Part shown: piece by piece, positions 1-9,479 of the stretch
Position numbering within the stretch: the first letter of the stretch is position 1
How the letters are laid out: each line of letters starts with the position of its first letter
Assembly (NCBI RefSeq): GCF_945952055.1
Contig: NZ_CAMFHB010000020.1
Coordinates: 41,285-105,284, forward strand
Direction of reading: 5' to 3'
From: an uncultured Alsobacter sp.
GTDB taxonomy: Bacteria > Pseudomonadota > Alphaproteobacteria > Rhizobiales > Beijerinckiaceae
Length of the DNA stretch: 64,000 nucleotides
Notes under the pieces: generated by a model
Database searches by the model: none
Told to the model about the DNA's origin: nothing
What the model saw: only the letters and a program-made list of their open reading frames with translations
Position numbers and translations under genes: made by a program

Positions 1-659
1 TGGCGGTGGGCGCGGTGAAGGACGGCTGGAACGGCTTTTCCGTCCTGCACACGGCCGCCGCGCGCGTCGGCGCGCTCGACCTCGGCCTGGTGCCGGGCGA
101 GGGCGGTTCGGACGCCGTGGCGATGACCAACGCGGGCGGGGCCGACCTCCTGGTCCTGCTCGGCGCCGACGAGATCGACGTCGCCCCGGGTGCCTTCGTG
201 GTCTACGTCGGCACGCATGGCGACCGCGGCGCGCACCGCGCCGACGTGATCCTGCCGGGTGCGGCCTACACCGAGAAGTCGGGCACCTACGTCAACACCG
301 AGGGCCGGGCCCAGCTCGCCAACCGCGCGACCTTCGCGCCCGGCGACGCCAAGGAGGACTGGGCGATCCTGCGCGCCCTTTCCGAGGTCATCGGCAAGAA
401 GCTGCCCTTCGACTCGCTGAACCAGCTGCGTGCCGCGCTCTACGCCGAGAAGCCGGGCTTCGCCGCGCTCGACCGCGTCGAGGCGGCCGATCCGGCCGCG
501 ATCGAGGCCCTGGCGAACGCCGCCGGGACCGTCGACAAGGCGCCGTTCCACGGCGCCGTCGCGGACCTCTACCTGACCAACCCGATCGCCCGCGCTTCGG
601 CGATCATGGCCGAGTGCTCGGCGCTGGCGAAGGGGCGGATGCCCCTGGCCGCCGAGTAA
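1..659 (+). CDS. nuoG: NADH-quinone oxidoreductase subunit G, C-terminal part (partial at window edge)
   Basis: Subunit G of respiratory complex I, the large peripheral-arm subunit with a molybdopterin-oxidoreductase fold. Only the last ~219 codons are present; the reading frame is open to the left edge (first full codon at position 3), so the start and the N-terminal iron-sulfur domains lie outside. The segment HGDRGAHRADVILPGAAYTE followed by KSGTYVNTEGRAQ is typical of the C-terminal region of alphaproteobacterial NuoG. nuoH begins 12 bp downstream with a good ribosome binding site (ggagacgg), and the order G-H-I-J-K-L-M-N follows, so this is the end of one long nuo operon. Identification is firm; the missing portion cannot be described. 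Confidence 0.95.
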   Translation, partial: AVGAVKDGWNGFSVLHTAAARVGALDLGLVPGEGGSDAVAMTNAGGADLLVLLGADEIDVAPGAFVVYVGTHGDRGAHRADVILPGAAYTEKSGTYVNTEGRAQLANRATFAPGDAKEDWAILRALSEVIGKKLPFDSLNQLRAALYAEKPGFAALDRVEAADPAAIEALANAAGTVDKAPFHGAVADLYLTNPIARASAIMAECSALAKGRMPLAAE

Positions 660-671
660 CGGAGACGGACG

Positions 672-1694
672 ATGGACACTTCCAGCTGGGTCTTCATCCT
701 GCTGCTGACGATCGGGAAGAGCCTGCTGCTCATCGCGGCGCTGCTGATCTTCATCGCCTACATCCTGCTCGCCGACCGCAAGATCTGGGCGGCCGTGCAG
801 CTGCGCCGCGGCCCGAACGTGGTCGGGCCCTGGGGCCTGCTGCAGTCTTTCGCCGACCTCCTGAAGTTCGTGATCAAGGAGCCGGTGATCCCGGCCGGTG
901 CGAACAAGGGCGTGTTCCTGCTGGCGCCGCTCGTCACGACGGTGCTGGCGCTCGCCGCCTGGGCGGTGATTCCGGTCGCGGACGGCTGGGCGATCGCCGA
1001 CATCAATGTCGGCATCCTCTACATCTTCGCGATCTCGTCGCTCGGCGTGTACGGGATCATCATGGGCGGGTGGGCTTCGAACTCGAAGTACCCGTTCCTG
1101 GGCGCGCTGCGCTCGGCCGCGCAGATGGTGTCCTACGAGGTCTCCATCGGCTTCGTGATCATCACGGTGCTCCTGTGCGTGGGGTCCTTGAACCTCTCCG
1201 ACATCGTCGAGGCGCAGGACGGCCGGTTCGGGCTCTTCGGCTGGTTCTGGCTGCCGCTGTTCCCGATGTTCGTGATCTTCTTCATCTCGGCGCTGGCCGA
1301 GACGAACCGGCCGCCCTTCGACCTGCCGGAAGCGGAGTCGGAGCTCGTGGCGGGCTTCATGGTCGAGTACTCCTCGACCCCGTACCTGCTGTTCATGCTC
1401 GGCGAGTACGTGGCCATCATGACCATGTGCGCGCTGATGACGATCCTGTTCCTCGGGGGCTGGCTGCCGCCCTTCAACATCCCGCCGCTGAGCTGGGTGC
1501 CGGGGATCATCTGGTTCGTCCTCAAGATGTGCCTGGTCTTCTTCATGTTCGCCATGGTGAAGGCCTTCGTGCCCCGCTACCGCTACGACCAGCTCATGCG
1601 GCTCGGCTGGAAGGTGTTCCTGCCCCTGTCGCTGGCCATGGTCGTGATCGTGGCCGGCGTGCTGCAGTTCACCGGCTGGGCGCCGGGGCACTGA
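672..1694 (+). CDS. nuoH: NADH-quinone oxidoreductase subunit H
   Basis: Membrane subunit of complex I (340 aa, normal length, about eight membrane spans) that sits at the junction with the peripheral arm and forms part of the quinone cavity. The family signature [20 protein letters not shown] lies at about residues 208-227, and the [12 protein letters not shown] loop near residues 46-57. ATG at 672 follows ggagacgg. It is followed after one base by a small membrane protein and then, unusually, by a ~100-bp spacer with tandem repeats before nuoI. Confidence 0.97.
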   Translation: MDTSSWVFILLLTIGKSLLLIAALLIFIAYILLADRKIWAAVQLRRGPNVVGPWGLLQSFADLLKFVIKEPVIPAGANKGVFLLAPLVTTVLALAAWAVIPVADGWAIADINVGILYIFAISSLGVYGIIMGGWASNSKYPFLGALRSAAQMVSYEVSIGFVIITVLLCVGSLNLSDIVEAQDGRFGLFGWFWLPLFPMFVIFFISALAETNRPPFDLPEAESELVAGFMVEYSSTPYLLFMLGEYVAIMTMCALMTILFLGGWLPPFNIPPLSWVPGIIWFVLKMCLVFFMFAMVKAFVPRYRYDQLMRLGWKVFLPLSLAMVVIVAGVLQFTGWAPGH

Positions 1695-1695
1695 G

Positions 1696-1944
1696 GTGGG
1701 AGGCCTGTCCCTCGCCGGCCTGATCGGGGCCCTCGTGGGACTGGCGCTCGGCTACGTCGACTACAAGGTGGTCGGCGGGGTCGTGGAAGGAAAGCTCCGC
1801 AAGCTCGACCGCTCGTCGAGCGCCGCGGAGAAAGAGGAATTCGAGCGCAAGATCCGCATCCTGCGGGTCGTGCTGTTCGCGGTGACGATGCTCGCGTTCC
1901 CGGTGATCGGCTACCTGTTCGGGTCGGTCGTCGCCGGGGGATGA
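1696..1944 (+). CDS. small membrane protein of unknown function inserted between nuoH and nuoI
   Basis: An 82-aa protein starting with GTG one base after the nuoH stop, so translation is probably coupled. It shows two hydrophobic helices (about residues 4-25 and 57-78) around a charged, lysine/arginine/glutamate-rich middle (KLRKLDRSSSAAEKEEFERK). I do not recognise a named family. Its place inside the complex I operon and its base composition, which matches the neighbours, suggest a co-transcribed accessory or assembly protein, but this is inference. It could also be a lineage-specific gene without a role in complex I. Confidence 0.65.
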   Translation: MGGLSLAGLIGALVGLALGYVDYKVVGGVVEGKLRKLDRSSSAAEKEEFERKIRILRVVLFAVTMLAFPVIGYLFGSVVAGG

Positions 1945-1968
1945 CGCCGGGGATCGGTGGATTGCAGG

Positions 1969-2046
1969 AACGGCGCCTCGCGCCGGAAGGCAAGAACGGC
2001 GCCTTGCGCCGGAAGGCAAAATCGGCGCCGTGCGCCGGAAGGATGG
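1969..2046 (+). repeat. three tandem 26-bp repeats upstream of nuoI
   Basis: Three adjacent 26-bp units (1969-1994, 1995-2020, 2021-2046) each contain the core cggcgcc followed by gcgccggaagg. Units differ at a few positions. The last unit supplies the ggaagg that serves as ribosome binding site for nuoI at 2050. The period is not a multiple of three and the block is outside any supported reading frame. Each core is itself nearly palindromic (ggcgcc/gcgccgg). Confidence 0.85.
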
Positions 2047-2049
2047 ACG

Positions 2050-2538
2050 ATGAGGCTGGATCAGGCTGCCAAGTCGCTTCTGTTGAAGGAGTTCGTCGGA
2101 GCCTTCGTGCTGTCGATGCGCTACTTCTTCAAGCCGAAGGCGACGCTGAACTATCCCTACGAGCGCGGGCAGATCTCGCCGCGCTTCCGGGGCGAGCACG
2201 CCTTGCGCCGCTATCCCAACGGTGAGGAGCGCTGCATCGCGTGCAAGCTGTGCGAGGCCATCTGCCCCGCGCAGGCGATCACCATCGAGGCCGGCCCGCG
2301 GCGCAACGACGGCACCCGCCGCACGACGCGCTACGACATCGACATGACCAAGTGCATCTACTGCGGCTTCTGCCAGGAAGCCTGCCCGGTGGACGCGATC
2401 GTCGAGGGGCCGAACATGGAGTTCGCCACCGAGACGCGCGAGGAGCTGTTCTACGACAAGGACCGGCTGCTCGAGAACGGCGCGCGCTGGGAGCGGGAGA
2501 TCGCTGCCAACATCGCCCGTGACGCACCGTACCGGTAA
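2050..2538 (+). CDS. nuoI: NADH-quinone oxidoreductase subunit I
   Basis: Complex I subunit carrying the two tetranuclear clusters N6a and N6b (162 aa). Two CxxCxxCxxxCP motifs are present: Cys62, 65, 68, 72 ([12 protein letters not shown]) and Cys102, 105, 108, 112 ([12 protein letters not shown]). The start at ATG 2050 gives the standard N-terminus [15 protein letters not shown] and the usual family length. An in-frame extension upstream to 1957 runs through the 26-bp tandem repeats and is not supported. It is separated from nuoJ by 185 bp, which is loose for a nuo operon. Confidence 0.97.
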   Translation: MRLDQAAKSLLLKEFVGAFVLSMRYFFKPKATLNYPYERGQISPRFRGEHALRRYPNGEERCIACKLCEAICPAQAITIEAGPRRNDGTRRTTRYDIDMTKCIYCGFCQEACPVDAIVEGPNMEFATETREELFYDKDRLLENGARWEREIAANIARDAPYR

Positions 2539-2723
2539 GTCGAGTTGTCGGCCCCGGAATCGGGGTCTATAGACGGGCGGCCGGTGCCAAGGCGTTCGGC
2601 CGCGGGGACAAAAACGGGGACTTCGCAAGGAATTCCCGACCAGAAACGAAGATACGGGCGATCCCGCACGGGGCGGCCGGACTGACACGGAGAGGCCGCC
2701 ACGGCGGCCCGGGGGCATCCTCG

Positions 2724-3341
2724 ATGAACGCGGCCGCGGCCTTCTTCTACCTGTTCTCGGGCGTCGCGATCGCCTCGGCCTTCCTGGTCGTGGCATCGCG
2801 CAACCCCGTGCACTCGGTCCTCTTCCTCATCCTCACCTTCGTGAACGCCGCGGGCCTCTTCCTGCTGATGGGGGCGGAGTTCCTGGCGATGCTCCTCATC
2901 GTCGTCTACGTGGGCGCGGTGATGGTGCTGTTCCTGTTCGTGGTGATGATGCTCGACGTCGACTTCGCCGAGCTGCGACAGGGCTTCCAGAGCTACCTGC
3001 CGCTCGGCGCGGTGCTCGCGGGCGTGCTCCTGGTCGAACTCGTCGGCTTCGTGGCCTTCTACCTGGTCGAGCCGGGGACGGTGAAACAGGCGGCGCCGGC
3101 GGCGCCCGCCGCGGGCGCGCTGCTCACCAACACCGAGGCGCTCGGCCGGGTGCTGTACACCCAGTACGTCTACTACTTCCAGGCGGCGGGCCTCGTACTG
3201 CTGGTCGCCATGATCGGCGCGATCGTGCTCACGCTGCGGCACAAGGCCGGCGTGAAGCGGCAGAACATCGCCGACCAGGTCGCCCGCACCAAGGCGACCG
3301 CGATGGAAGTCAAGAAGGTTCCGTTCCGGCAGGGCGTGTGA
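2724..3341 (+). CDS. nuoJ: NADH-quinone oxidoreductase subunit J
   Basis: Membrane subunit of complex I (205 aa, five predicted spans) with the conserved stretch [20 protein letters not shown] in the third membrane segment. A short Ala/Pro-rich loop ([10 protein letters not shown]) lies after the fourth span. The stop overlaps the start region of nuoK. The 185-bp spacer upstream (2539-2723) contains GC-rich inverted segments such as ggccgcc/ggcggcc but no gene, and the ribosome binding site is weak. Function rests on family similarity and operon position. Confidence 0.96.
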   Translation: MNAAAAFFYLFSGVAIASAFLVVASRNPVHSVLFLILTFVNAAGLFLLMGAEFLAMLLIVVYVGAVMVLFLFVVMMLDVDFAELRQGFQSYLPLGAVLAGVLLVELVGFVAFYLVEPGTVKQAAPAAPAAGALLTNTEALGRVLYTQYVYYFQAAGLVLLVAMIGAIVLTLRHKAGVKRQNIADQVARTKATAMEVKKVPFRQGV

Positions 3342-3349
3342 GGCAATCC

Positions 3350-3658
3350 ATGGTCATCGGTCTTTCCCACTACCTGACGGTCGCCGCCATCCTCTTCACG
3401 ATCGGCGTGTTCGGCATCTTCATCAACCGCAAGAACGTCATCGTCATCCTGATGTCGGTCGAGCTCATCCTGCTCTCGGTCAACATCAACCTCGTGGCGT
3501 TCTCCACCTTCGGCGGCGACCTCGTCGGCCAGGTCTTCGCGCTGCTCATCCTGACGGTGGCGGCCGCCGAGGCCGCGATCGGCCTGGCGATCCTCGTCGT
3601 CTACTTCCGCAACCGCGGCACCATCGCCGTGGAAGACATCAACATGATGAAGGGCTGA
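3350..3658 (+). CDS. nuoK: NADH-quinone oxidoreductase subunit K
   Basis: Small proton-channel subunit of complex I with three membrane spans (102 aa from ATG 3350). The two membrane glutamates needed for proton transfer are visible: Glu38 in [14 protein letters not shown] and Glu74 in [16 protein letters not shown] at 3338 would add four residues and overlap the nuoJ stop; ATG 3350 gives the standard N-terminus MVIGLSHYL and is preferred. nuoL starts 35 bp downstream. Confidence 0.96.
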   Translation: MVIGLSHYLTVAAILFTIGVFGIFINRKNVIVILMSVELILLSVNINLVAFSTFGGDLVGQVFALLILTVAAAEAAIGLAILVVYFRNRGTIAVEDINMMKG

Positions 3659-3693
3659 GTTGGCGAACCCGGCGTTCCCGACGGACATCTGAC

Positions 3694-5694
3694 ATGTATC
3701 AGGCGATTGTCTTCCTGCCGCTGGTCGGCTTCCTCATCGCGGGCCTCTTCGGCCGCATCCTCGGACCGCGTCCGAGCGAGATCGTCACGACCTCGCTCAT
3801 GGCGGCGGCCGCGCTGCTGTCGTGGATCGCCTTCTTCTCCGTGGGCTTCGGCCACGGGGGTGGGCGGGTCCAGATCGCGCAGTGGATCGTGTCGGGCGAC
3901 CTGACGGTCGACTGGGCGCTGCGCGTCGACACGCTCACCGCGGTGATGCTCGTCGTCGTCAACACCGTCTCGGCGCTCGTGCACCTCTACTCGATCGGGT
4001 ACATGCACGAGGATCCGCACCGGCCGCGCTTCTTCGCCTACCTGTCGCTCTTCACCTTCGCCATGCTGATGCTGGTGACGGCCGACAACCTCGTCCAGAT
4101 GTTCTTCGGCTGGGAAGGCGTGGGCCTTGCCTCCTACCTGCTCATCGGCTTCTGGTACCAGAAGCCGTCGGCGGTCGCGGCGGCCATGAAGGCCTTCATC
4201 GTCAACCGCGTCGGCGACTTCGGCTTCGCGCTCGGCATCTTCCTCGTCTTCGTGCTCACCGGCTCGGTCGCCTTCGACGCGATCTTCGCCAAGATCGACG
4301 AGCTCGCCGGAACCAACTTCCTGTTCCTGGGCAAGGAGTGGCACGCCCTCACGCTGGCCGGCCTGCTGCTCTTCATGGGCGCCATGGGCAAGTCGGCGCA
4401 GTTCCTGCTGCACACCTGGCTGCCGGACGCGATGGAGGGCCCGACCCCGGTCTCCGCGCTCATCCACGCCGCCACGATGGTGACCGCCGGCGTGTTCATG
4501 GTCGCGCGCCTGTCGCCGATCTTCGAGCATGCCCCGGTCGCGGCCTCGGCCGTGCTCATCGTGGGCGCCACGACGGCGTTCTTCGCCGGCACCGTCGGCC
4601 TCGTGCAGAACGACATCAAGCGCGTGATCGCCTACTCCACCTGCTCGCAGCTCGGCTACATGTTCGTGGCCCTGGGGGCGGGGGCCTACGGCGCGGGCAT
4701 CTTCCACCTCTTCACGCACGCCTTCTTCAAGGCGCTGCTGTTCCTGGGCGCCGGCTCGGTCATCCACGCGATGCACCACGAGCAGGACATCCGGAACATG
4801 GGCGGCCTGCGCTCGAAGATCCCGGTCACCGCCGCGCTCTTCGCGGTCGGCACGCTGGCGCTGACGGGCTTCCCGCTGACGGCCGGGTACTTCTCGAAGG
4901 ACGCCATCATCGAGGCGTCGTTCTCCACCCACACCTTCGGCAACAGCTACGCCTTCGTGCTGCTGCTGGTGACCGCCGGCCTGACCTCGTTCTACTCCTG
5001 GCGCCTGTTCTTCGTGACCTTCGCCGGAACGCCGCGCTGGGGTGCCCACGCGCAGCATGACGACCACGGCCACGCGGCGCACGGTCATGCCGCGCACGGC
5101 GACGACCACGCTCACGCCCACGACGACCATGGGCATGGCCACGCGCACGAGCCGCACGAGTCGCCGCTGGTGATGCTGGTGCCGCTCTATGTTCTCGGCG
5201 CCGGCGCGCTGGTCGCGGGTCTCGCCTTCGCGAGCTACTTCATCGGCCACAACGCCGAGCACTTCTGGAAGACGGCTATCGTCGTGAAGGAAGAGGAGCA
5301 CGTGCCGGCGCTCGTCGCCTGGCTGCCGACCGTGTTCATGGTGATCGGCTTCGTGGTCGCCTACATCTTCTACATCGCCAAGCCCTACCTGCCGGCCCAG
5401 CTCGCGCAGAGCAACGGCGTCCTGTACCGGTTCCTGCTGAACAAGTGGTACTTCGACGAGCTCTACGACGTGATCTTCGTGCGCCCGGCCAAGTGGCTCG
5501 GCCGCACGCTCTGGAAGAAGGGCGACGGCGCGATCATCGACGGGCTCGGCCCCGACGGCGTCTCGGCCCGTGTGGTCGACGTCACCCAGGCGGTCGTCCG
5601 ACTGCAGACGGGCTACGTCTATCACTACGCCTTCGCGATGCTGATCGGCGTCGCGGCGCTCGTCACCTGGTACATGTTCGGCGGAGCCCACTGA
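3694..5694 (+). CDS. nuoL: NADH-quinone oxidoreductase subunit L, with histidine-rich loop
   Basis: Largest antiporter-like membrane subunit of complex I (666 aa), located at the distal end of the membrane arm. Conserved parts include [18 protein letters not shown], the lysine-bearing channel helices with [20 protein letters not shown], and the C-terminal segments that form the long lateral helix and its anchor. Between about residues 452 and 488 there is a loop with 15 histidines in 37 residues, interspersed with Asp, Ala and Gly, which is unusually His-rich. nuoM starts one base after the stop, so translation is probably coupled. Confidence 0.97.
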   Translation: MYQAIVFLPLVGFLIAGLFGRILGPRPSEIVTTSLMAAAALLSWIAFFSVGFGHGGGRVQIAQWIVSGDLTVDWALRVDTLTAVMLVVVNTVSALVHLYSIGYMHEDPHRPRFFAYLSLFTFAMLMLVTADNLVQMFFGWEGVGLASYLLIGFWYQKPSAVAAAMKAFIVNRVGDFGFALGIFLVFVLTGSVAFDAIFAKIDELAGTNFLFLGKEWHALTLAGLLLFMGAMGKSAQFLLHTWLPDAMEGPTPVSALIHAATMVTAGVFMVARLSPIFEHAPVAASAVLIVGATTAFFAGTVGLVQNDIKRVIAYSTCSQLGYMFVALGAGAYGAGIFHLFTHAFFKALLFLGAGSVIHAMHHEQDIRNMGGLRSKIPVTAALFAVGTLALTGFPLTAGYFSKDAIIEASFSTHTFGNSYAFVLLLVTAGLTSFYSWRLFFVTFAGTPRWGAHAQHDDHGHAAHGHAAHGDDHAHAHDDHGHGHAHEPHESPLVMLVPLYVLGAGALVAGLAFASYFIGHNAEHFWKTAIVVKEEEHVPALVAWLPTVFMVIGFVVAYIFYIAKPYLPAQLAQSNGVLYRFLLNKWYFDELYDVIFVRPAKWLGRTLWKKGDGAIIDGLGPDGVSARVVDVTQAVVRLQTGYVYHYAFAMLIGVAALVTWYMFGGAH

Positions 5695-5695
5695 G

Positions 5696-7204
5696 ATGCT
5701 GAGCTATCTTCTGACCGGGCTCCTGGTCCTGCCGCTCGCGGGCGCGCTGTTCATCCTGATCACCAAGGACGACACGCCCGGCGGCCAGTCGAACATCCGC
5801 TGGATCGCGCTGCTCACCACCATCGCGACGATGCTGCTGTCGTTCGTGGCGTGGGGCCGCTTCGACCCCGCGAACCCGGCCTTCCAGCTCGTCGAGGACC
5901 GCGCCTGGCTGTCGGAGACGATCCGCTTCAAGCTCGGCGTCGACGGCTTCTCGATGCCGTTCATCATGCTGACCACGGTGCTGATGCCCTTCTGCATCGT
6001 CGCCTCGTGGGTCTCGGTCGAGAAGCGCGTGAAGGAGTACTTCATCGCCTTCCTCGTGCTCGAGGCGCTGATGGTCGGCGTCTTCGCCGCCCTCGACCTC
6101 GTGCTGTTCTACCTGTTCTTCGAGGCCGGCCTCATCCCGATGTTCCTCATCATCGGCATCTGGGGCGGCAAGCGGCGCATCTACGCCAGCTTCAAGTTCT
6201 TCCTCTACACGCTGGTCGGCTCGCTGCTCATGCTCGTCGCCGTGATGGCGATGTACTGGAACGCCGGCACGACCGACATTCCCACGCTGCTGGCGCACAA
6301 GTTCCCGCAGGGCATGCAGACCTGGCTGTGGCTCGCCTTCTTCGCCTCCTTCGCGGTGAAGATGCCGATGTGGCCGGTGCACACCTGGTTGCCGGACGCG
6401 CACGTCGAGGCGCCGACGGCGGGTTCTGTCATCCTGGCCGCGATCCTGCTGAAGATGGGTGGCTACGGCTTCATCCGCTTCTCGATCCCGATGTTCCCGG
6501 ACGCCTCGCTCTACTTCGCGCCGTTCGTGTTCGCGCTGTCGGTCATCGCCATCGTCTACACCTCGCTGGTGGCGATGATGCAGGAGGACATCAAGAAGCT
6601 GATCGCCTACTCGTCCGTCGCCCACATGGGCTTCGTGACCATGGGCCTCTTCACCCTGACGCCGCAGGGCATCCAGGGCGCGATGTTCCAGATGGTCAGC
6701 CACGGCATCGTGTCGGGCGCGCTGTTCCTGTGCGTGGGCGTCATCTACGACCGCATGCACACCCGCGAGATCGCCGCCTATGGCGGTCTCACGGAGCGCA
6801 TGCCGCTCTACGCGACGGCCTTCATGGTGTTCACCATGGCCAATGTCGGCCTGCCGGGCACCTCGGGCTTCGTGGGTGAGTTCCTGACGCTGATGGGGGC
6901 CTTCCGGGCCAACACCTGGGTCGCCTTCATCGCCACCTCGGGCGTGATCCTGTCGGCCTGCTACGCGCTGTGGCTCTTCGCCCGCGTCATGTTCGGTCCG
7001 CTGCAGAAGCCCGAACTGAAGAAGATCCTGGATCTGAGCCCGCGCGAGGTCGCCATCCTCGCCCCGCTGGTGATCCTCACGATCTACTACGGCGTGCATC
7101 CGGCCCCCGTGCTCGATGCGTTCGCCGCGTCCACCGACGCTCTGCTCAAGAGCACGCAAGCTGCCCTCGGCGCCGCCAAGACGGCCGCGCTCGTGTCACA
7201 CTGA
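5696..7204 (+). CDS. nuoM: NADH-quinone oxidoreductase subunit M
   Basis: Antiporter-like proton-pumping subunit of complex I (502 aa, about 14 spans). Visible family features are the channel glutamate region [37 protein letters not shown] and the lysine helix [17 protein letters not shown]. The gene starts one base after nuoL, and its last codons overlap the ribosome binding site of nuoN. No odd features were seen. Confidence 0.97.
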   Translation: MLSYLLTGLLVLPLAGALFILITKDDTPGGQSNIRWIALLTTIATMLLSFVAWGRFDPANPAFQLVEDRAWLSETIRFKLGVDGFSMPFIMLTTVLMPFCIVASWVSVEKRVKEYFIAFLVLEALMVGVFAALDLVLFYLFFEAGLIPMFLIIGIWGGKRRIYASFKFFLYTLVGSLLMLVAVMAMYWNAGTTDIPTLLAHKFPQGMQTWLWLAFFASFAVKMPMWPVHTWLPDAHVEAPTAGSVILAAILLKMGGYGFIRFSIPMFPDASLYFAPFVFALSVIAIVYTSLVAMMQEDIKKLIAYSSVAHMGFVTMGLFTLTPQGIQGAMFQMVSHGIVSGALFLCVGVIYDRMHTREIAAYGGLTERMPLYATAFMVFTMANVGLPGTSGFVGEFLTLMGAFRANTWVAFIATSGVILSACYALWLFARVMFGPLQKPELKKILDLSPREVAILAPLVILTIYYGVHPAPVLDAFAASTDALLKSTQAALGAAKTAALVSH

Positions 7205-7212
7205 GGTTCGCG

Positions 7213-8655
7213 ATGCCTGGGATGTCTGCCGCTGTTCCGGCCTTCGGACCCGCACTGCCCGAGATCATCATGGCCCTGGGCACGCTGCTGCTCGTGCTGT
7301 GGGGCGCGATCCGCGGGGAACGCACGACCGGCCAGGTCACCATCGGTGCGCTGGCGGTGCTCGTGATCGCCGCCGTCATGATCTCGGGGCAGGGCGCCCT
7401 GAAGACCTCCACCTTCAACGGCTCGTTCCTGGTGGATCCCTTCGGCCGCTTCATGAAGCTGTGCACGCTGGCCGGCTCGGCCATCGCGCTGCTCATGTCG
7501 TCGGAATATCTGGAGCGGTCGCGGGCCAACCGGTTCGAGTATCCGATCCTGGTTCTGCTCTCGACGCTCGGCATGATGATGCTGATCTCGGCGGGCGACC
7601 TGATCGCGCTCTATCTCGGCCTCGAGCTGATGAGCCTGTCGCTCTACGTGGTGGCCGCGATCAACCGCGACGACGTGCGCTCCTCCGAGGCCGGCCTGAA
7701 GTACTTCGTGCTGGGCGCGCTCTCCTCGGGCATGCTGCTCTACGGCGCCTCGATCGTGTACGGCATGACCGGCACCGTCACCTTCGCCGGCATCGCCGCC
7801 GCGCTGAAGGACCACGGCTCCATCGGCGTGATCTTCGGCCTCGTCTTCGTCATGGCGGGCCTGTCGTTCAAGATCTCGGCTGTGCCGTTCCACATGTGGA
7901 CGCCGGACGTCTACGAGGGCTCGCCGACGCCGGTGACGGCCTTCTTCGCCTCCGCGCCCAAGATGGCCGCGATGGCGCTGACCGTGCGCATCATCATCAC
8001 GGCCTTCCCGGGCATCCTGTCCCAGTGGCAGCAGATCGTGGTGTTCGTCTCGATCGCCTCGATGGTGCTCGGCGCCTTCGCCGCCATCGGCCAGCGCAAC
8101 ATCAAGCGCCTGCTCGCCTACTCCTCGATCGGCCACATGGGCTTCGCGCTCGTGGGCCTGGCGGCGGGCAACCCGGAAGGCGTGCAGGGCGTGGCCACCT
8201 ACATGGCGATCTACCTCGCCATGACGCTCGGCACCTTCGCCTGCGTGCTCGCCATGCGCCGCGGCAACACCTATGTCGAGACCATCGACGACCTCGCCGG
8301 TCTCGGCCGCACCAACCCGGCCATGGCCTTCGCGCTCGCGATGCTGATGTTCTCGCTGGCCGGCGTGCCGCCGCTCGCGGGCTTCTTCGCCAAGTGGTAC
8401 GTGTTCGTGGCGGCCGTGAACGCGCATCTCTACGTGCTGGCGGTCATCGGCATGCTGGCGAGCGCGGTCGGCGCCTACTACTACCTGCGCATCGTCAAGA
8501 TCATGTATTTCGACGAGCCCGCCGAAGCCTTCGCGCCCATGTCGCCGCTGCTCAAGACCGTGATCGGCGTGTCGGGCATCTTCAACGTCGCCTTCTGGCT
8601 GTGGCCGGCCCCGCTGGTGGGTGCCGCCGCCTTCGCCGCGAAGTCGCTGTTCTGA
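7213..8655 (+). CDS. nuoN: NADH-quinone oxidoreductase subunit N
   Basis: Third antiporter-like pump subunit of complex I (480 aa), last gene of the nuo run. It shows [38 protein letters not shown] and [20 protein letters not shown] 7213 lies 8 nt after a gagg that spans the nuoM stop; ATG 7222 is an alternative. A much longer upstream extension in the same frame overlaps nuoM and is not credible. birA follows after 13 bp and is probably co-transcribed. Confidence 0.96.
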   Translation: MPGMSAAVPAFGPALPEIIMALGTLLLVLWGAIRGERTTGQVTIGALAVLVIAAVMISGQGALKTSTFNGSFLVDPFGRFMKLCTLAGSAIALLMSSEYLERSRANRFEYPILVLLSTLGMMMLISAGDLIALYLGLELMSLSLYVVAAINRDDVRSSEAGLKYFVLGALSSGMLLYGASIVYGMTGTVTFAGIAAALKDHGSIGVIFGLVFVMAGLSFKISAVPFHMWTPDVYEGSPTPVTAFFASAPKMAAMALTVRIIITAFPGILSQWQQIVVFVSIASMVLGAFAAIGQRNIKRLLAYSSIGHMGFALVGLAAGNPEGVQGVATYMAIYLAMTLGTFACVLAMRRGNTYVETIDDLAGLGRTNPAMAFALAMLMFSLAGVPPLAGFFAKWYVFVAAVNAHLYVLAVIGMLASAVGAYYYLRIVKIMYFDEPAEAFAPMSPLLKTVIGVSGIFNVAFWLWPAPLVGAAAFAAKSLF

Positions 8656-8668
8656 GGCCCAACCACAC

Positions 8669-9469
8669 GTGGCTCTTTCCCCCGCGGCGCGTTCGAAGGG
8701 TCTCCGGCTCGAGGTTTTCGACCGGCTCGGCTCGACCAACGACGAGGCGGGCGAGCGGGTCCGCACGGGCGATCCGGGCGGGCTGTGGATCATGGCGCGC
8801 GAGCAGGGCGCGGGCCGCGGCCGGCATGGCCGGGTCTGGCAATCGCCGCCCGGCAACCTCTATGCGAGCCTCCTGCTGGTGAACCCCTGCGCGCCTCCCA
8901 TCGCGCCGCAGATCGGTTTCGTGGCGGGCGTCGCCGTCCACGCGGCGGTCAACCGGATGGCGGCGTTCTCGCGCGGCCGTCTCGCCCTCAAGTGGCCCAA
9001 CGACATCCTGCTCGACGGCGCCAAGCTCACCGGCATCCTGGTCGAGGGGGCGGTCTATCCCGGCGGGCCGACGGCCGTGATCGTGGGCTGCGGCATCAAC
9101 CTGCGCCATTGCCCGCCCGACACGCCCTATCCTGCGACCTCGCTCGCGGCGCAGGGAATCGACGTTTCCCCCGATGTCGCGGTCGCCGTGCTGGCCGACG
9201 CGATGGACGAGGCGCTCGAGACGTGGCAGGGGGGAGCAGGCTTTCCCGAGATCCGGCGCCGGTGGCTCGCCCAGGCGCGTGGTATCGGCGGGCCTGTCAC
9301 GGTCCGGCATCCTGCCGGGGAACGCAGCGGCATCTTCGTCGACATCGACACGGACGGCGCCCTGGTGCTCGACGAGCAGGGTCGCCGCTCACGCATCGAC
9401 GCAGGTGATGTCTTTTTCGGTCGCGCCGTCTCGGCGCAGTCTGGTTCGACGGCCCCCAGGCCGTCCTGA
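8669..9469 (+). CDS. birA: biotin--[acetyl-CoA-carboxylase] ligase
   Basis: Transfers biotin, via biotinyl-AMP, to the carboxyl-carrier protein of acetyl-CoA and related carboxylases. The protein (266 aa from GTG 8669) has the catalytic GRGRHGR loop at about residues 49-55, the preceding STNDEA segment (22-27) and KWPNDILLDGAKLTGILVE (108-126). It has no N-terminal helix-turn-helix, so it is a monofunctional (group I) ligase and not the E. coli type that is also a repressor. An upstream in-frame extension to 8621 overlaps nuoN and is rejected. nuoN-birA-rnj is a familiar order in Hyphomicrobiales. Confidence 0.93.
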   Translation: MALSPAARSKGLRLEVFDRLGSTNDEAGERVRTGDPGGLWIMAREQGAGRGRHGRVWQSPPGNLYASLLLVNPCAPPIAPQIGFVAGVAVHAAVNRMAAFSRGRLALKWPNDILLDGAKLTGILVEGAVYPGGPTAVIVGCGINLRHCPPDTPYPATSLAAQGIDVSPDVAVAVLADAMDEALETWQGGAGFPEIRRRWLAQARGIGGPVTVRHPAGERSGIFVDIDTDGALVLDEQGRRSRIDAGDVFFGRAVSAQSGSTAPRPS

Positions 9470-9479
9470 AGGATAGCGA

